Shown here piece by piece: positions 24,942 through 32,615 of a stretch of 64,000 nucleotides of DNA (its first letter is position 1; the number at the start of each line of letters is the position of its first letter). The notes under the pieces were generated by a model that saw nothing but the letters and a program-made list of their open reading frames with translations, was not told where the DNA came from and did not search any database. A program made the translations under genes and the position numbers. The stretch covers positions 1 to 64,000 of the forward strand of contig JACRPN010000014.1 in the NCBI GenBank assembly GCA_016223145.1, given 5' to 3'. This DNA comes from Armatimonadota bacterium (GTDB lineage: Bacteria > Armatimonadota > Fimbriimonadia > Fimbriimonadales > Fimbriimonadaceae).

Positions 24942-26174
24942 GTGAAGCGGCAGGGCGTCCTTAGGGTCCCGGGCGAGCTTCCGAAGGTGCAGGGTGCCAG
25001 ACCGTGGAGCGTTTCCTACGGCGCTGGGGAGCGTCCGGTTGAGTCTGGTGCTTGGCAGAGCAACGGCGGGGATTACGACGGGCACCCGCTAAGGTCGTGC
25101 CCGTACACCCTTCATCTCGACGTGCCCGAGGCGCCCGGGCGGCTGAAGGAGGTGGAGCTGATCGGGATCTTCGCGATGCACGCCGAGCATGAGCCGGTTG
25201 GCGTTCACGGTGCGAGCGTGTTTCTGGGAGACAGTCATCGGTTCGACACCAAAGTGGACCTTCACAACGGCCGTCACTACATGGATGCCGCCCTGATGGA
25301 CGCCAAGCTCACTCCTAACGGCGACGGCACGCTGCTCAAGTCCATGGGTGTCGCCAGGCAGGGCGGATCCGTGTTCCGAGTGGACAGTCTATCCATAGGT
25401 GTGGGCTCGGCAACACGGCCCAAGAAGCTGCTCTTTCATGACCTGAACACCCCGGCCTCGTTTGTGGTGTTCGACGTGAACTGGGTCTATGAGCTTGCCA
25501 AGGGCTGCCCGTTTCATGCGAGCGGTGGCGGCGTTCCGCTCAGCGAACTGGCCTCGATCGTGCGCGTGGGGGACCGGGTCCGGCTTCACGCGGCGATTTC
25601 ACAGCTTGAGAAGGCCATTGCCGCCACGGAGGACCTCGACGAGGCGCGCGGCGAAGCGCTCACCTTCATCGCCATTGTGACCGCCGCTACGCTTGAGATG
25701 GGCGGATCGCGACGCATGCACCGCGTTCAGCTCGAAGCGGCACGCAAACTGGATTCCCTGACCGACCGGGAGGCCATCGCGAAGGAGGCGCTCCTAATCG
25801 TCGAAGACACGGCAAGTTCCTTGCTCCCGACGGAAGAGGGGCCAAACGACCCGATTATCGACCGCGCGCTGACGCTGGTGGACCGGCACTTTGCGCAGAA
25901 CCTAACCGATACGACGGTCGCGGAGCAATTGGGCCTGAGCACCTCGCACTTTCGGTTCCTGTTCCGAAAAGCCACGGGCCTGCCCTTTCACAAGTACGTG
26001 ATCGGCCTGAGGCTTGAGCGCGCGCGACAGATGCTCGTCAACGAGGATCTGCCCGTCTCCGAGGTCGCCGACGCCGTGGGCTTCTCGGGGCTGCCGCACT
26101 TCAGCAGGGCGTTTTCGCAGCGCTTCTCGGTGAACCCCTCCAGCTTGCGCCGAGCCAGGCAAGGAGAAGAGTGA
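24942..26174 (+). CDS. AraC-family regulator with large beta-rich N-terminal domain
   Basis: A 410-residue protein starting at GTG 24942 (GGGGGT eight nt upstream). Residues about 1-190 form a beta-rich domain (GRLKEVELIGIFAMHAEHEPVGVHG, VFRVDSLSIGVGSATRPKKLLFHDL) that I do not recognise; the middle is helical; residues about 305-405 are a standard AraC double helix-turn-helix: NLTDTTVAEQLGLSTSHFRFLFRKATGLPFHKYVIGLRLERARQML and SEVADAVGFSGLPHFSRAFSQRFSVNPSSLRR. Its stop overlaps the oxidoreductase start (GTGA), so they form one operon, probably for sugar use. Confidence 0.88.
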   Translation: MKRQGVLRVPGELPKVQGARPWSVSYGAGERPVESGAWQSNGGDYDGHPLRSCPYTLHLDVPEAPGRLKEVELIGIFAMHAEHEPVGVHGASVFLGDSHRFDTKVDLHNGRHYMDAALMDAKLTPNGDGTLLKSMGVARQGGSVFRVDSLSIGVGSATRPKKLLFHDLNTPASFVVFDVNWVYELAKGCPFHASGGGVPLSELASIVRVGDRVRLHAAISQLEKAIAATEDLDEARGEALTFIAIVTAATLEMGGSRRMHRVQLEAARKLDSLTDREAIAKEALLIVEDTASSLLPTEEGPNDPIIDRALTLVDRHFAQNLTDTTVAEQLGLSTSHFRFLFRKATGLPFHKYVIGLRLERARQMLVNEDLPVSEVADAVGFSGLPHFSRAFSQRFSVNPSSLRRARQGEE

Positions 26175-27205
26175 GTCTCATGGGTTCCGATCCTCCGCGC
26201 GCAATCCTCGTTGGGGCGGGCGGCATGGGGCAGACCTGGGCCAAGCTCCTGCGAGATACCGGGCTCGCGGAGCACGCGGCGTGGGTGGACCTGGACCTTG
26301 CCAGGTTGGAGCAGGCACAGATCGAACTTGGTGTTCGGCCGGTCCATGTTGGCGATGACCTTGCCAAGGCCATCGCAGTGAGTGGGGCCGATTTCGTCAT
26401 CGACGTGACCGTGCCGGAAGCTCACTGCGAGGTCACGCTTGCCTCCTTGAAGGCGGGACTCCCCGTGCTTGGGGAGAAGCCGATGGCGGCGAGCATGGAG
26501 CAGGCGCGCAAGATGGTTCGGGCCAGCGAGGAGTCCGGCAAGCTTTACATGGTCAGCCAGAGCCGAAGGTACGATTCGCGTCTTGCCGCTTATCGCGGCC
26601 TGATCGAGGAATTGGGCCCGCTCGGGATCCTGAATGCGGACTTCTTCATTGGCCCCCATTTCGGCGGCTTCCGGGACGAGATGCCGAGCCCCTTGGTGCT
26701 TGACATGGCGATCCACACGTTCGACCAGGCCCGGTTTCTCTCGGGTGCCAATCCGGTGAGCGTCTATTGCGAGGAGTTCAACCCCGGCTGGAGCTGGTAC
26801 AAGGGCGACGTATCGGCCACAGCCCTATTCCACATGTCGGACGGGCTCCGATTCACCTACCGGGGGAGCTGGTGCAGCGAGGGGCTGCCGACTTCTTGGG
26901 AATCCGAATGGCGGGCTGTCGGGCCGAAGGGGACCGCGCTCTGGGATGGGCACCGGTCGATCCGAGCTGAGACCGTGAAGAGCGCCGGCGGCTTCTTTAG
27001 CGAGGTTGAGCCGGCTTCGGCAGCACCGGGTGAAGGACCTCACGGGATCGAGGGCGCCCTCCGCGAGTTCCTCGATGCGGTCCAGACCGGCCGCACACCC
27101 ATGGGTGAGTGCCACGACAACATCATGAGCCTGGCGATGGTGTTTGGGGCCATTGAGAGCAGCCGAGAGGGCAAGCGCGTTGCGATTGAGCCGCTGATCG
27201 GTTAG
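26171..27205 (+). CDS. Gfo/Idh/MocA family NAD(P)-dependent oxidoreductase
   Basis: A 344-residue dehydrogenase of the Gfo/Idh/MocA family, which oxidises or reduces sugars and inositol-like compounds. Rossmann motif ILVGAGGMGQTWAKLL, VLGEKPMAASMEQARKMV (EKP motif), MVSQSRRYDSRLAAY and LDMAIHTFDQARFL (catalytic-type His). Starts at GTG 26171, overlapping the AraC gene stop, with AAGGAGAAGA just upstream. An in-frame ATG at 26180 is a less favoured start. Together with the AraC regulator it suggests a small carbohydrate operon. Confidence 0.92.
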   Translation: MSLMGSDPPRAILVGAGGMGQTWAKLLRDTGLAEHAAWVDLDLARLEQAQIELGVRPVHVGDDLAKAIAVSGADFVIDVTVPEAHCEVTLASLKAGLPVLGEKPMAASMEQARKMVRASEESGKLYMVSQSRRYDSRLAAYRGLIEELGPLGILNADFFIGPHFGGFRDEMPSPLVLDMAIHTFDQARFLSGANPVSVYCEEFNPGWSWYKGDVSATALFHMSDGLRFTYRGSWCSEGLPTSWESEWRAVGPKGTALWDGHRSIRAETVKSAGGFFSEVEPASAAPGEGPHGIEGALREFLDAVQTGRTPMGECHDNIMSLAMVFGAIESSREGKRVAIEPLIG

Positions 27206-27213
27206 CGGGACGC

Positions 27214-27219
27214 TATACT
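27214..27219 (+). promoter_or_regulatory. -10 box TATACT, 6 nt before start
   Basis: TATACT-N6-ATG: one of the clearest leaderless-type promoters of the window. No -35 match is evident. Confidence 0.6.
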
Positions 27220-27225
27220 GGGCCC

Positions 27226-27951
27226 ATGATCGTCGTCCGCCAGCTCACCAAGAGGTTCGGGGAGAAGGTGGTTCTGGAAGACATCGACCTCCACGTTGAG
27301 AAGGGCGAGATCGTCGCGCTGATGGGGTCGAGCGGCGGCGGCAAGACCACGTTGCTCAAGTGCATCACCGGGCTCATTCCGCCCTCCTCGGGGACCATCG
27401 AAGTGGCGGGGGTCTCGGTACTCGATAGCGGCGAGGCGGCGCGCCACAAGATGGGCCTCGTGTTTCAGTCGGCGGCGCTCTTTGACTTCATGAACGTGCG
27501 CGACAACGTGCTCTTCGGTCCGCGCCGCTGGATGAAGCTGACGCGAGGGCAAGAGGAGGAGCTGCTGACGGAGACGCTCGACGCGGTCGGCATGGCGGAC
27601 AGCGCCGAGCTCATGCCGAGCGAGCTTAGCGGAGGCATGAAGAAGCGCGTGGGCATCGCGCGTGCCATCGCGCTGAAGCCAGAGGTCATGCTCTACGATG
27701 AGCCGACCACGGGCCTTGACCCGGTTACCGCTTACACCATCGACAGCCTGATCGCTGAGGTGAACCGGCGCTTTGAGGTCACAAGCTTGGTGGTCAGCCA
27801 CGACGTCACGTCGGTGATGCGGGTCGCCGATCGGGTGGTGTTTTTGGAGGGCGGGAAGATCCGGTTCGACGGGCCGCCGAGCGCGTTCAAGGCTTCGGAC
27901 TACCCGGCGGTAGCGGAGTTGGTGTCCAAGTCGCGCGCAGAGAGCCTCTAG
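27226..27951 (+). CDS. MlaF-like ABC transporter ATP-binding protein
   Basis: A 241-residue ABC ATPase of the MlaF/Mkl branch, which powers phospholipid transport between membranes. Walker A is MGSSGGGKTTL, the Q-loop region LVFQSAALFDFMNVRDNVLFG is typical of MlaF, signature LSGGMKKRVGIARAIAL, Walker B VMLYDEPTTGLDP, and the switch His in VVSHDVTSVMRVADRVVFL. The usual partners MlaE (permease) and MlaD (MCE domain) are not next to it. Own promoter with TATACT 6 nt before the ATG, no leader. Confidence 0.92.
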   Translation: MIVVRQLTKRFGEKVVLEDIDLHVEKGEIVALMGSSGGGKTTLLKCITGLIPPSSGTIEVAGVSVLDSGEAARHKMGLVFQSAALFDFMNVRDNVLFGPRRWMKLTRGQEEELLTETLDAVGMADSAELMPSELSGGMKKRVGIARAIALKPEVMLYDEPTTGLDPVTAYTIDSLIAEVNRRFEVTSLVVSHDVTSVMRVADRVVFLEGGKIRFDGPPSAFKASDYPAVAELVSKSRAESL

Positions 27952-28065
27952 CGAAGTTGCGTGGGTTGTGGTCCGTGGCGGCCAGTCTGTTTTCCTGCGC
28001 CGGGGGCTCTCCCGCAGCGGGCGCGGAGCGGGCGCGTGTTCGCCCCGCGCAGGGCCTAAAGTCCC

Positions 28066-28222
28066 ACATCGATGAACCACCTGCTCCGTATGGCGTTTGG
28101 GCTGGTGTCGGACGCGCCAGGCCCCACCAAGGCAGTCCGACAACCTATCGCTCGTTTGACGCTGCAACCTGTACCTCCAGGTCCTCAGCAGGGCCGGGAC
28201 CCCCACTCTCCCGGCCCTTTTC
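28066..28222 (+). ncRNA. Candidate structured small RNA with terminator
   Basis: The 476-nt gap between 27952 and 28427 has no convincing gene. TAAAGT at 28057-28062 could be a -10 box. Downstream, GGTGTCGGAC (about 28113-28122) can pair with GTCCGACAACC (about 28134-28144) leaving one bulged A, ACCT-N8-AGGT forms a second small hairpin near 28168, and a strong terminator follows at 28191. The sequence lacks the GGAAG tetraloop of SRP RNA and does not resemble tmRNA or RNase P RNA. Strand, ends and existence are inference. Confidence 0.4.
28191..28222 (+). terminator. Rho-independent terminator
   Basis: GGGCCGGGA (28191-28199) pairs perfectly with TCCCGGCCC (28209-28217) around a 9-nt loop, followed by TTTTCTGTCTTT. 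It ends plus-strand transcription where no protein gene ends, hence the candidate RNA upstream. Confidence 0.85.
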
Positions 28223-28427
28223 TGTCTTTAGCGACGCCACTGGCGAGCGTTGCACGATGACTTAGCACGGCTTCCAGCCGATGGGCAACGTGGCCACCCT
28301 CGCCGTGCGTTGGTTCACGCGGAGCCAGAGAGGAGTGTCCGAATCCGAGAAGATGCAATCGCGCAACACCCATGCAACGGCTTGCCGGAGGTTGATCCTC
28401 AACGTCGCCGCGAGAGACCCGTTCCGC

Positions 28428-28958
28428 TCAGAGATCGATCACGAGCCCCCATTCGGGGCTTTGGTCCGGATCGTCGAGAATACGGTCGGCAACGGCTCTG
28501 GCGCCAAGCTTGCCATAGAGCCGGTGCGCATCTTCAAAGCGCTTGTCGCTCCAAATCTCCATTCGCGTGCGGCCCTGCCCCCGCGCATCCATCAGCACGC
28601 GGCCAGCGAGCGCGCGGCCAATGCCGTTCCTCCGCGCGGACGGCAACACATAGAGCCGGTCGAGCGAGCAATCACAGCCGACGAGCCGCAGCTTGCCTCG
28701 TGAGTCTTCGGCGGCCCGCCCCGCCCCTTGCACATGTGAAAAGACCTTAAGGGCCACAGTTCCCACGATCGCTCCATCCTCCGATTCGGCGACATAGAAA
28801 GTGTGCCCGTGGGCGGAGTAGTGCCCCTCGACGTCGTAAAGGTCCGCGTGATAGCCGTCCTCCTCCCAGGTGAATCCGTACTCCTCGAACACCGCCCGGA
28901 TCACGCAGACGATCCCGGGCCCGTCTGCATTGGTGGCTGGACGAATGGAGAAGCGCAC
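28428..28958 (-). CDS. GNAT-family N-acetyltransferase
   Basis: A 176-residue acetyltransferase. Strands FSIRPATNADGPGIV and HTFYVAESEDGAIVGTVALKV lead to the acetyl-CoA motif A LDRLYVLPSARRNGIGRALAGRVL (R/Q-x-x-G-x-G/A), then AHRLYGKLGARAVADR. Substrate unknown. GTG start at 28958 with TAGAAT five nt before it. Convergent with nothing nearby; divergent from the TfoX-domain gene. Confidence 0.9.
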   Translation of the reverse strand: MRFSIRPATNADGPGIVCVIRAVFEEYGFTWEEDGYHADLYDVEGHYSAHGHTFYVAESEDGAIVGTVALKVFSHVQGAGRAAEDSRGKLRLVGCDCSLDRLYVLPSARRNGIGRALAGRVLMDARGQGRTRMEIWSDKRFEDAHRLYGKLGARAVADRILDDPDQSPEWGLVIDL

Positions 28959-28963
28959 GGTGG

Positions 28964-28969
28964 ATTCTA
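28964..28969 (-). promoter_or_regulatory. -10-like TAGAAT, 5 nt before GNAT GTG start
   Basis: Minus-strand TAGAAT-N5-GTG; leaderless layout. The divergent -10 box for the TfoX gene lies about 30 nt away at 29000. Confidence 0.5.
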
Positions 28970-28999
28970 GCGCGGGATCGGCCTCCCTGAATAGTGCGC

Positions 29000-29005
29000 T
29001 ACACT
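29000..29005 (+). promoter_or_regulatory. -10-like TACACT, 6 nt before start
   Basis: TACACT-N6-ATG (start 29012); no room for a ribosome site. Confidence 0.55.
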
Positions 29006-29011
29006 GGCTGA

Positions 29012-29353
29012 ATGCCCATTACCCAGGCGTTTCTCGAAGCGACGTTGGCCAAGCTCGGCGCCGCCCGACCGGTGACCTACCGCAAGATGTTTGGTGGCGC
29101 GGGGGTGTATCTCGACGGCTTCATGTTTGCCGTGCTCGATGACGATCGTGTCTACTTCAAGGTGGACGACGTTAACGAAGGAAGGTATGTCGAGGCGGGA
29201 ATGGACCTGTTCGTCTACGACCCCTCGAAGGGCGCCACGATGCCCTACCGCGAAGTGCCAAACAATGTCTGGGAGTCTTCCGAGACGCTTGGCGAATGGA
29301 TAGATGCGTCCGTCGAGGTCGTGAAGCGAAAGAAAGGCGGGAAGAAGCGGTAG
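29012..29353 (+). CDS. TfoX N-terminal domain protein
   Basis: A 113-residue protein matching the N-terminal domain of TfoX/Sxy: VTYRKMFGGAGVYLDGFMFAVLDDDRVYFKVDD, then MPYREVPNNVWESSETLGEWIDASVE and a basic tail KRKKGGKKR. In Proteobacteria TfoX controls competence genes, but many stand-alone N-terminal-domain proteins in other phyla have unknown roles. TACACT lies 6 nt before the ATG. Confidence 0.9.
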   Translation: MPITQAFLEATLAKLGAARPVTYRKMFGGAGVYLDGFMFAVLDDDRVYFKVDDVNEGRYVEAGMDLFVYDPSKGATMPYREVPNNVWESSETLGEWIDASVEVVKRKKGGKKR

Positions 29354-29436
29354 TCCTTTGCCCTTGAACCCTCCGCCGATGCGCCGAATGTCCCACTTGT
29401 GGGCATAGGTGCCTTGCTGCCTGGTAAAACGCGGAC

Positions 29437-30135
29437 ATGAAGAGCAAGAAGTTCCTTCTTTTGAGCGCGATCGCCCTGTGCACACTGGCTTCGGCCTCGG
29501 TCGACAGCGTCAAGATCGCTTGGGCTCCGAAGGTTGGTGGTGTCACCAAGCATCGCGTCGACATCGCGCCGGACGTTCCGGGCATGGAGATCAAGATCGC
29601 CATCGAGGTCTCGGGCAAGTGCCTCAAGGTGGAAAACGGCGAGATCACGATGGAGGAGTCGATCCTCAGCACCAAGATGTCGTTCAACGGGCAGGAGATG
29701 GACCCGCCAGCCGAGCTGGGTAGCCAGGGCAAACAGGTGATCGTGTATGCCGCAAACGGCGAGGTGAAGAAGGGTCCCGAGACCCAGCCGATGCCTCGAA
29801 TCGACGAGTCGAACAAATTCATCTTCCCAACGGCCGAGTTGAACGTCGGCGACACTTGGAAGCGGAGCGGCAAGGGCGACGAGAAGAAGGGGACGGTCGA
29901 CTCCACGACCACCTTCACCTATGAGGGCGCCGAGAAGGTCGGCAAGTGGGACTGCCACAAGATCCGCGTGGCGTTCAGGGAGCTTGTCGGCCAGCGACCC
30001 ATGGCGAACTCGGGCTACGTCTGGGTTGAAGTGGGCACTGGTGAGCTAGTCAAAGCCGAATACACCGCGGTGGACGTGGAGTTTCAGCCGGGGATGTTTG
30101 CGAACTCCAAGACCGTGGTGACTCGCCTCGAATAG
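29437..30135 (+). CDS. Exported protein, DUF6263-like
   Basis: A 232-residue protein with a signal peptide (MKSKKFLLLSAIALCTLASA). The mature part shows repeated beta hairpins: VTKHRVDIAPDVPGMEIKIAIEVSGKCLKV, FPTAELNVGDTWKRSG and YVWVEVGTGELVKAEYTAVDVEFQPG. The pattern (VGDTW followed later by a strand ending in a motif on conversion) resembles DUF6263-type periplasmic proteins and the exported protein at 40498-41199, a likely distant paralogue. TAAAAC lies 6 nt before the ATG. Confidence 0.78.
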   Translation: MKSKKFLLLSAIALCTLASASVDSVKIAWAPKVGGVTKHRVDIAPDVPGMEIKIAIEVSGKCLKVENGEITMEESILSTKMSFNGQEMDPPAELGSQGKQVIVYAANGEVKKGPETQPMPRIDESNKFIFPTAELNVGDTWKRSGKGDEKKGTVDSTTTFTYEGAEKVGKWDCHKIRVAFRELVGQRPMANSGYVWVEVGTGELVKAEYTAVDVEFQPGMFANSKTVVTRLE

Positions 30136-30155
30136 TCCCCATTGGCGTAAAGTCG

Positions 30156-30190
30156 CAGCCCCTGGCGGTTGATCCGGCTGGGGCTGCTTG
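30156..30190 (+). terminator. Hairpin, weak terminator
   Basis: CAGCCCC (30156-30162) pairs with GGGGCTG (30180-30186) and is followed by CTTGTCCTTT. The loop is long and the T-run poor. TAAAGT at 30148-30153 lies just before it, so the element could instead belong to the start of the next transcript. Confidence 0.4.
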
Positions 30191-30334
30191 TCCTTTGGGG
30201 GAGATGCGTTAGCGTATGCAAGGGACTTGCGTTGTGATGTAGCCGGGCTAAAGCGGGAAACGGGTCTTGGCCGCGTATCTAGAAAGCAATTCGAGTCCCT
30301 ATCGCTCAGAATGAGAAGAAAGAGGACCCCGTTC

Positions 30335-31147
30335 GTGGCACGCATCGCCATCCTGACCCACAGAACCGACGCCTTCGAACAAATCCCGTATTTCCTCCGC
30401 GAGATTGGGAAGGTCTGGCTGGAAATGGGGATCGAGGTCCTTGTGCCTAAAGCGCCGTGCACCCCGATCGCCGCCGATCTTGCCATTCTCCATGTGGATC
30501 GCACGGTGGTGCCATCCGAGTATTTGGCCTGGGGCCGCCAGTTCCCCCGCTGCCTGAACCTCTACACCGCAGACATCTCCAAGCGCGTCATCAGCCGGCA
30601 CCTGGTCTCCAGAACGGGATCCTATAAAGGCCCAGTCATCGTCAAGTCGAACCTGAATTGCGGTGGGCTGAAGGAACACGAGGAAAGGGCCCTCAGAGCG
30701 AAAACGGCAGTACCACCCAACGGCCAATACATGATCTATCCTTCCGTAAGCGAGGTACCCGCGATAGGCTGGACCAGCCCGGACTGGGTGGTCGAGGAGT
30801 TCCTTCCAGAGATGAGTGACGGCCAATACTGCCTACGCACCTGGGTCTTCTTGGGCGACGGGGAAACGAACTCCCTCTCCTTTGCCGTAGAGCCCATCAT
30901 CAAGTCGGCCAACGTGCTCAGAAGGGTGCCGATCGACAACGAGATTCCCGAAGAACTGCGTGCGAAGCGGGAGGAACTCGGGTTCGACTTCGGGAAATTC
31001 GATTACGTACTTCACAATGGGGAAGTGGTGCTCTTTGACGTAAACCGCACTCCAAGTGTCGGCGCGTTCACGCCGGAGCAGTTCCTACCCCGGGTTCGCA
31101 AGTACGCCGAGGGAATCTGGAGCTTCTTGCCCAAAGGTCGGGGATGA
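30335..31147 (+). CDS. ATP-grasp-type ligase
   Basis: About 270 residues from the GTG at 30335 (AGAGGA eight nt upstream; an ATG at 30311 would add 8 residues). Opens with ARIAILTHR; the ATP-grasp fold is indicated by KGPVIVKSNLNCGGLKE (nucleotide-binding Lys and Gly-rich loop), WVVEEFLPEM, the strand YCLRTWVFLGDGE, and LFDVNRTPSVG, carrying the D-x-N metal-binding pair. ATP-grasp enzymes join a carboxylate to an amine or thiol. The substrate is unknown. Its stop overlaps the methyltransferase start (ATGA), so the two act together. Confidence 0.8.
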   Translation: MARIAILTHRTDAFEQIPYFLREIGKVWLEMGIEVLVPKAPCTPIAADLAILHVDRTVVPSEYLAWGRQFPRCLNLYTADISKRVISRHLVSRTGSYKGPVIVKSNLNCGGLKEHEERALRAKTAVPPNGQYMIYPSVSEVPAIGWTSPDWVVEEFLPEMSDGQYCLRTWVFLGDGETNSLSFAVEPIIKSANVLRRVPIDNEIPEELRAKREELGFDFGKFDYVLHNGEVVLFDVNRTPSVGAFTPEQFLPRVRKYAEGIWSFLPKGRG

Positions 31148-31968
31148 ACAGGGCACAGGATCATTGGTACGAGATCGCAAGGCTGTGGAGCGAGATTTCT
31201 CCACCGCTGCGGCCCTCCCGCGAGGAACTCGACATCCATGAAGACTTGATTCGCGGTTATGCCGTGGAGTGTGGTTGCGCGCTTCGCGGGATCGTTCTAG
31301 GCTCAACCCAGGAGTTCTATCGGCTTGCCTGGCCGGCGGCGTCACAGGTGTTCGCGCTCGACATGAACGAGGCGATGCTTGTCGCGCTTTGGCCCGGGCC
31401 GCCCGGATCGCAGATCAAAGGCAACTGGCTGAGCGCCCCGCTTCAGCCGAACAGCTTCGATGTGGCGATGACCGACGGCGGTATCAGCACCCTCGAGTAT
31501 CCGGGCGAAGTGGGCCGCTTCGCTGCCTCGATCGGCGACGTCTTGAAAGATGGCGGCCTCGCGATTCTACGGCTTTACGTGCTGCCCAGGGACCCCCTGA
31601 GCCCCGAGGAAGTTTGGGATGAACTGCTCGATGGGCGCATCCGCGACTTGAGCCACCTCAAGCTTCGGCTCTGGACGGCGCTTCATCGCCGCGAGGACGA
31701 GGGCGTCTGCGTCGCCGACGTTTGGGATGCGCTCAACGAGGCGTTTCCCGATCTGGACGACCTTGCCCTAAGGATCGGGTGGGAGCCCTCTCACCTTGCG
31801 GCGATCAACACCTACAAGGGCGCTCAGAATCGGTACTACTTCCCGTCCATCGACCGAGTGGTCGACGCTATGTCCGCGGCCTTCACGCTCGATTCGGTTC
31901 ATAGGGCCGACGAACCCTGGGCCGACACTTGCCCGATTCTGGTGTTCAAGCGGCTACCGAGGGCCTGA
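31144..31968 (+). CDS. Class I SAM-dependent methyltransferase
   Basis: A 274-residue protein. Motif I is a variant: LRGIVLGSTQEFYRLAWP instead of the usual GxGxG, followed by VFALDMNEAMLVAL (acidic motif II), NSFDVAMTDGGISTLEYPGE and LKDGGLAILRLYVL (post-motifs). The rest is a helical cap with KGAQNRYYFPSID near the end. Overlaps the ATP-grasp gene by 4 nt. The pair may modify the same molecule by ligation and methylation. The diverged motif I lowers confidence in the activity slightly. Confidence 0.82.
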   Translation: MNRAQDHWYEIARLWSEISPPLRPSREELDIHEDLIRGYAVECGCALRGIVLGSTQEFYRLAWPAASQVFALDMNEAMLVALWPGPPGSQIKGNWLSAPLQPNSFDVAMTDGGISTLEYPGEVGRFAASIGDVLKDGGLAILRLYVLPRDPLSPEEVWDELLDGRIRDLSHLKLRLWTALHRREDEGVCVADVWDALNEAFPDLDDLALRIGWEPSHLAAINTYKGAQNRYYFPSIDRVVDAMSAAFTLDSVHRADEPWADTCPILVFKRLPRA

Positions 31969-32022
31969 GGTCATCATCCCTTCAGGCCCACGGCGCCGCG
32001 AGCCGGATTGAAACGGGCCTCC

Positions 32023-32427
32023 CTACTTTTGAGGTTCGAAGAGCCAGATATGGGCGCCCTGGGGGTCGGAGATCAGCGCCATGCGGCCAACGTTGGGCAC
32101 GGTGATGATCCCGACGACCATGGTGGCGCCTTTGGCCTGAACCGCGGCCAGACTCTCGTCGAGGTTCGGGACGGATGTGTAGCAGGCCCAGTGCGTGGGT
32201 ACTCCCTGCATCTGCTCCGAACTGGTGGACATGAGGCCTGCGACGGGCGTTCCATCCCGGGTCAGCATATGGTAGGTGCCTCCGTCGCCCATGGGCATAG
32301 AGTCCGTGCCGAAGCCAAGTGTCCCTGTGTAGAAGGCGAGCGCGGCGTCGACATCGGGCACATAGAGCTCGTGCCAAGGAAAGGCCCTGCCGGCGGCGAG
32401 TGCGAAATGATTCGCTTGATCTGACAT
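32023..32427 (-). CDS. VOC-superfamily (glyoxalase/bleomycin-resistance fold) protein
   Basis: A 134-residue protein with two beta-alpha-beta-beta-beta modules: AFPWHELYVPDVDAALAFYTGTLGFG and HWACYTSVPNLDESLAAVQAKGATMVVG, ending VGRMALISDPQGAHIWLFEP. Metal-binding residues of the VOC fold are plausible (His in PWHELY, Glu/His in AHIWLFEP), but the reaction is unknown. TAATCT lies 6 nt before the ATG. Confidence 0.92.
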   Translation of the reverse strand: MSDQANHFALAAGRAFPWHELYVPDVDAALAFYTGTLGFGTDSMPMGDGGTYHMLTRDGTPVAGLMSTSSEQMQGVPTHWACYTSVPNLDESLAAVQAKGATMVVGIITVPNVGRMALISDPQGAHIWLFEPQK

Positions 32428-32433
32428 GCGCCG

Positions 32434-32439
32434 AGATTA
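32434..32439 (-). promoter_or_regulatory. -10-like TAATCT, 6 nt before VOC gene
   Basis: Minus-strand TAATCT-N6-ATG (start 32427). Confidence 0.45.
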
Positions 32440-32615
32440 CTCCGGCAGGCGCAACCAAGGCGTTTCGCTGGGACCATTTTCGCCCGCTGCGGTTATCCAC
32501 ATGATCTTGCAGAGGGAAACACCCATGAGTTGCGCTCGCCGCAAGGGGCAAGCTCGGGAATTGCACTTGACATTGGGAAGGGAAAGAGCGTTTGGGAATC
32601 GAATCGGAAGAGCAC

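Noticed and set aside
28066-28190. SRP RNA (ffs) or tmRNA
   Set aside because: No GGAAG tetraloop or the conserved SRP asymmetric loop, and no tRNA-like ends of tmRNA.
28072-28260. 62-codon protein gene starting at 28072
   Set aside because: It reads through the perfect terminator at 28191-28222 and its composition is not coding-like.
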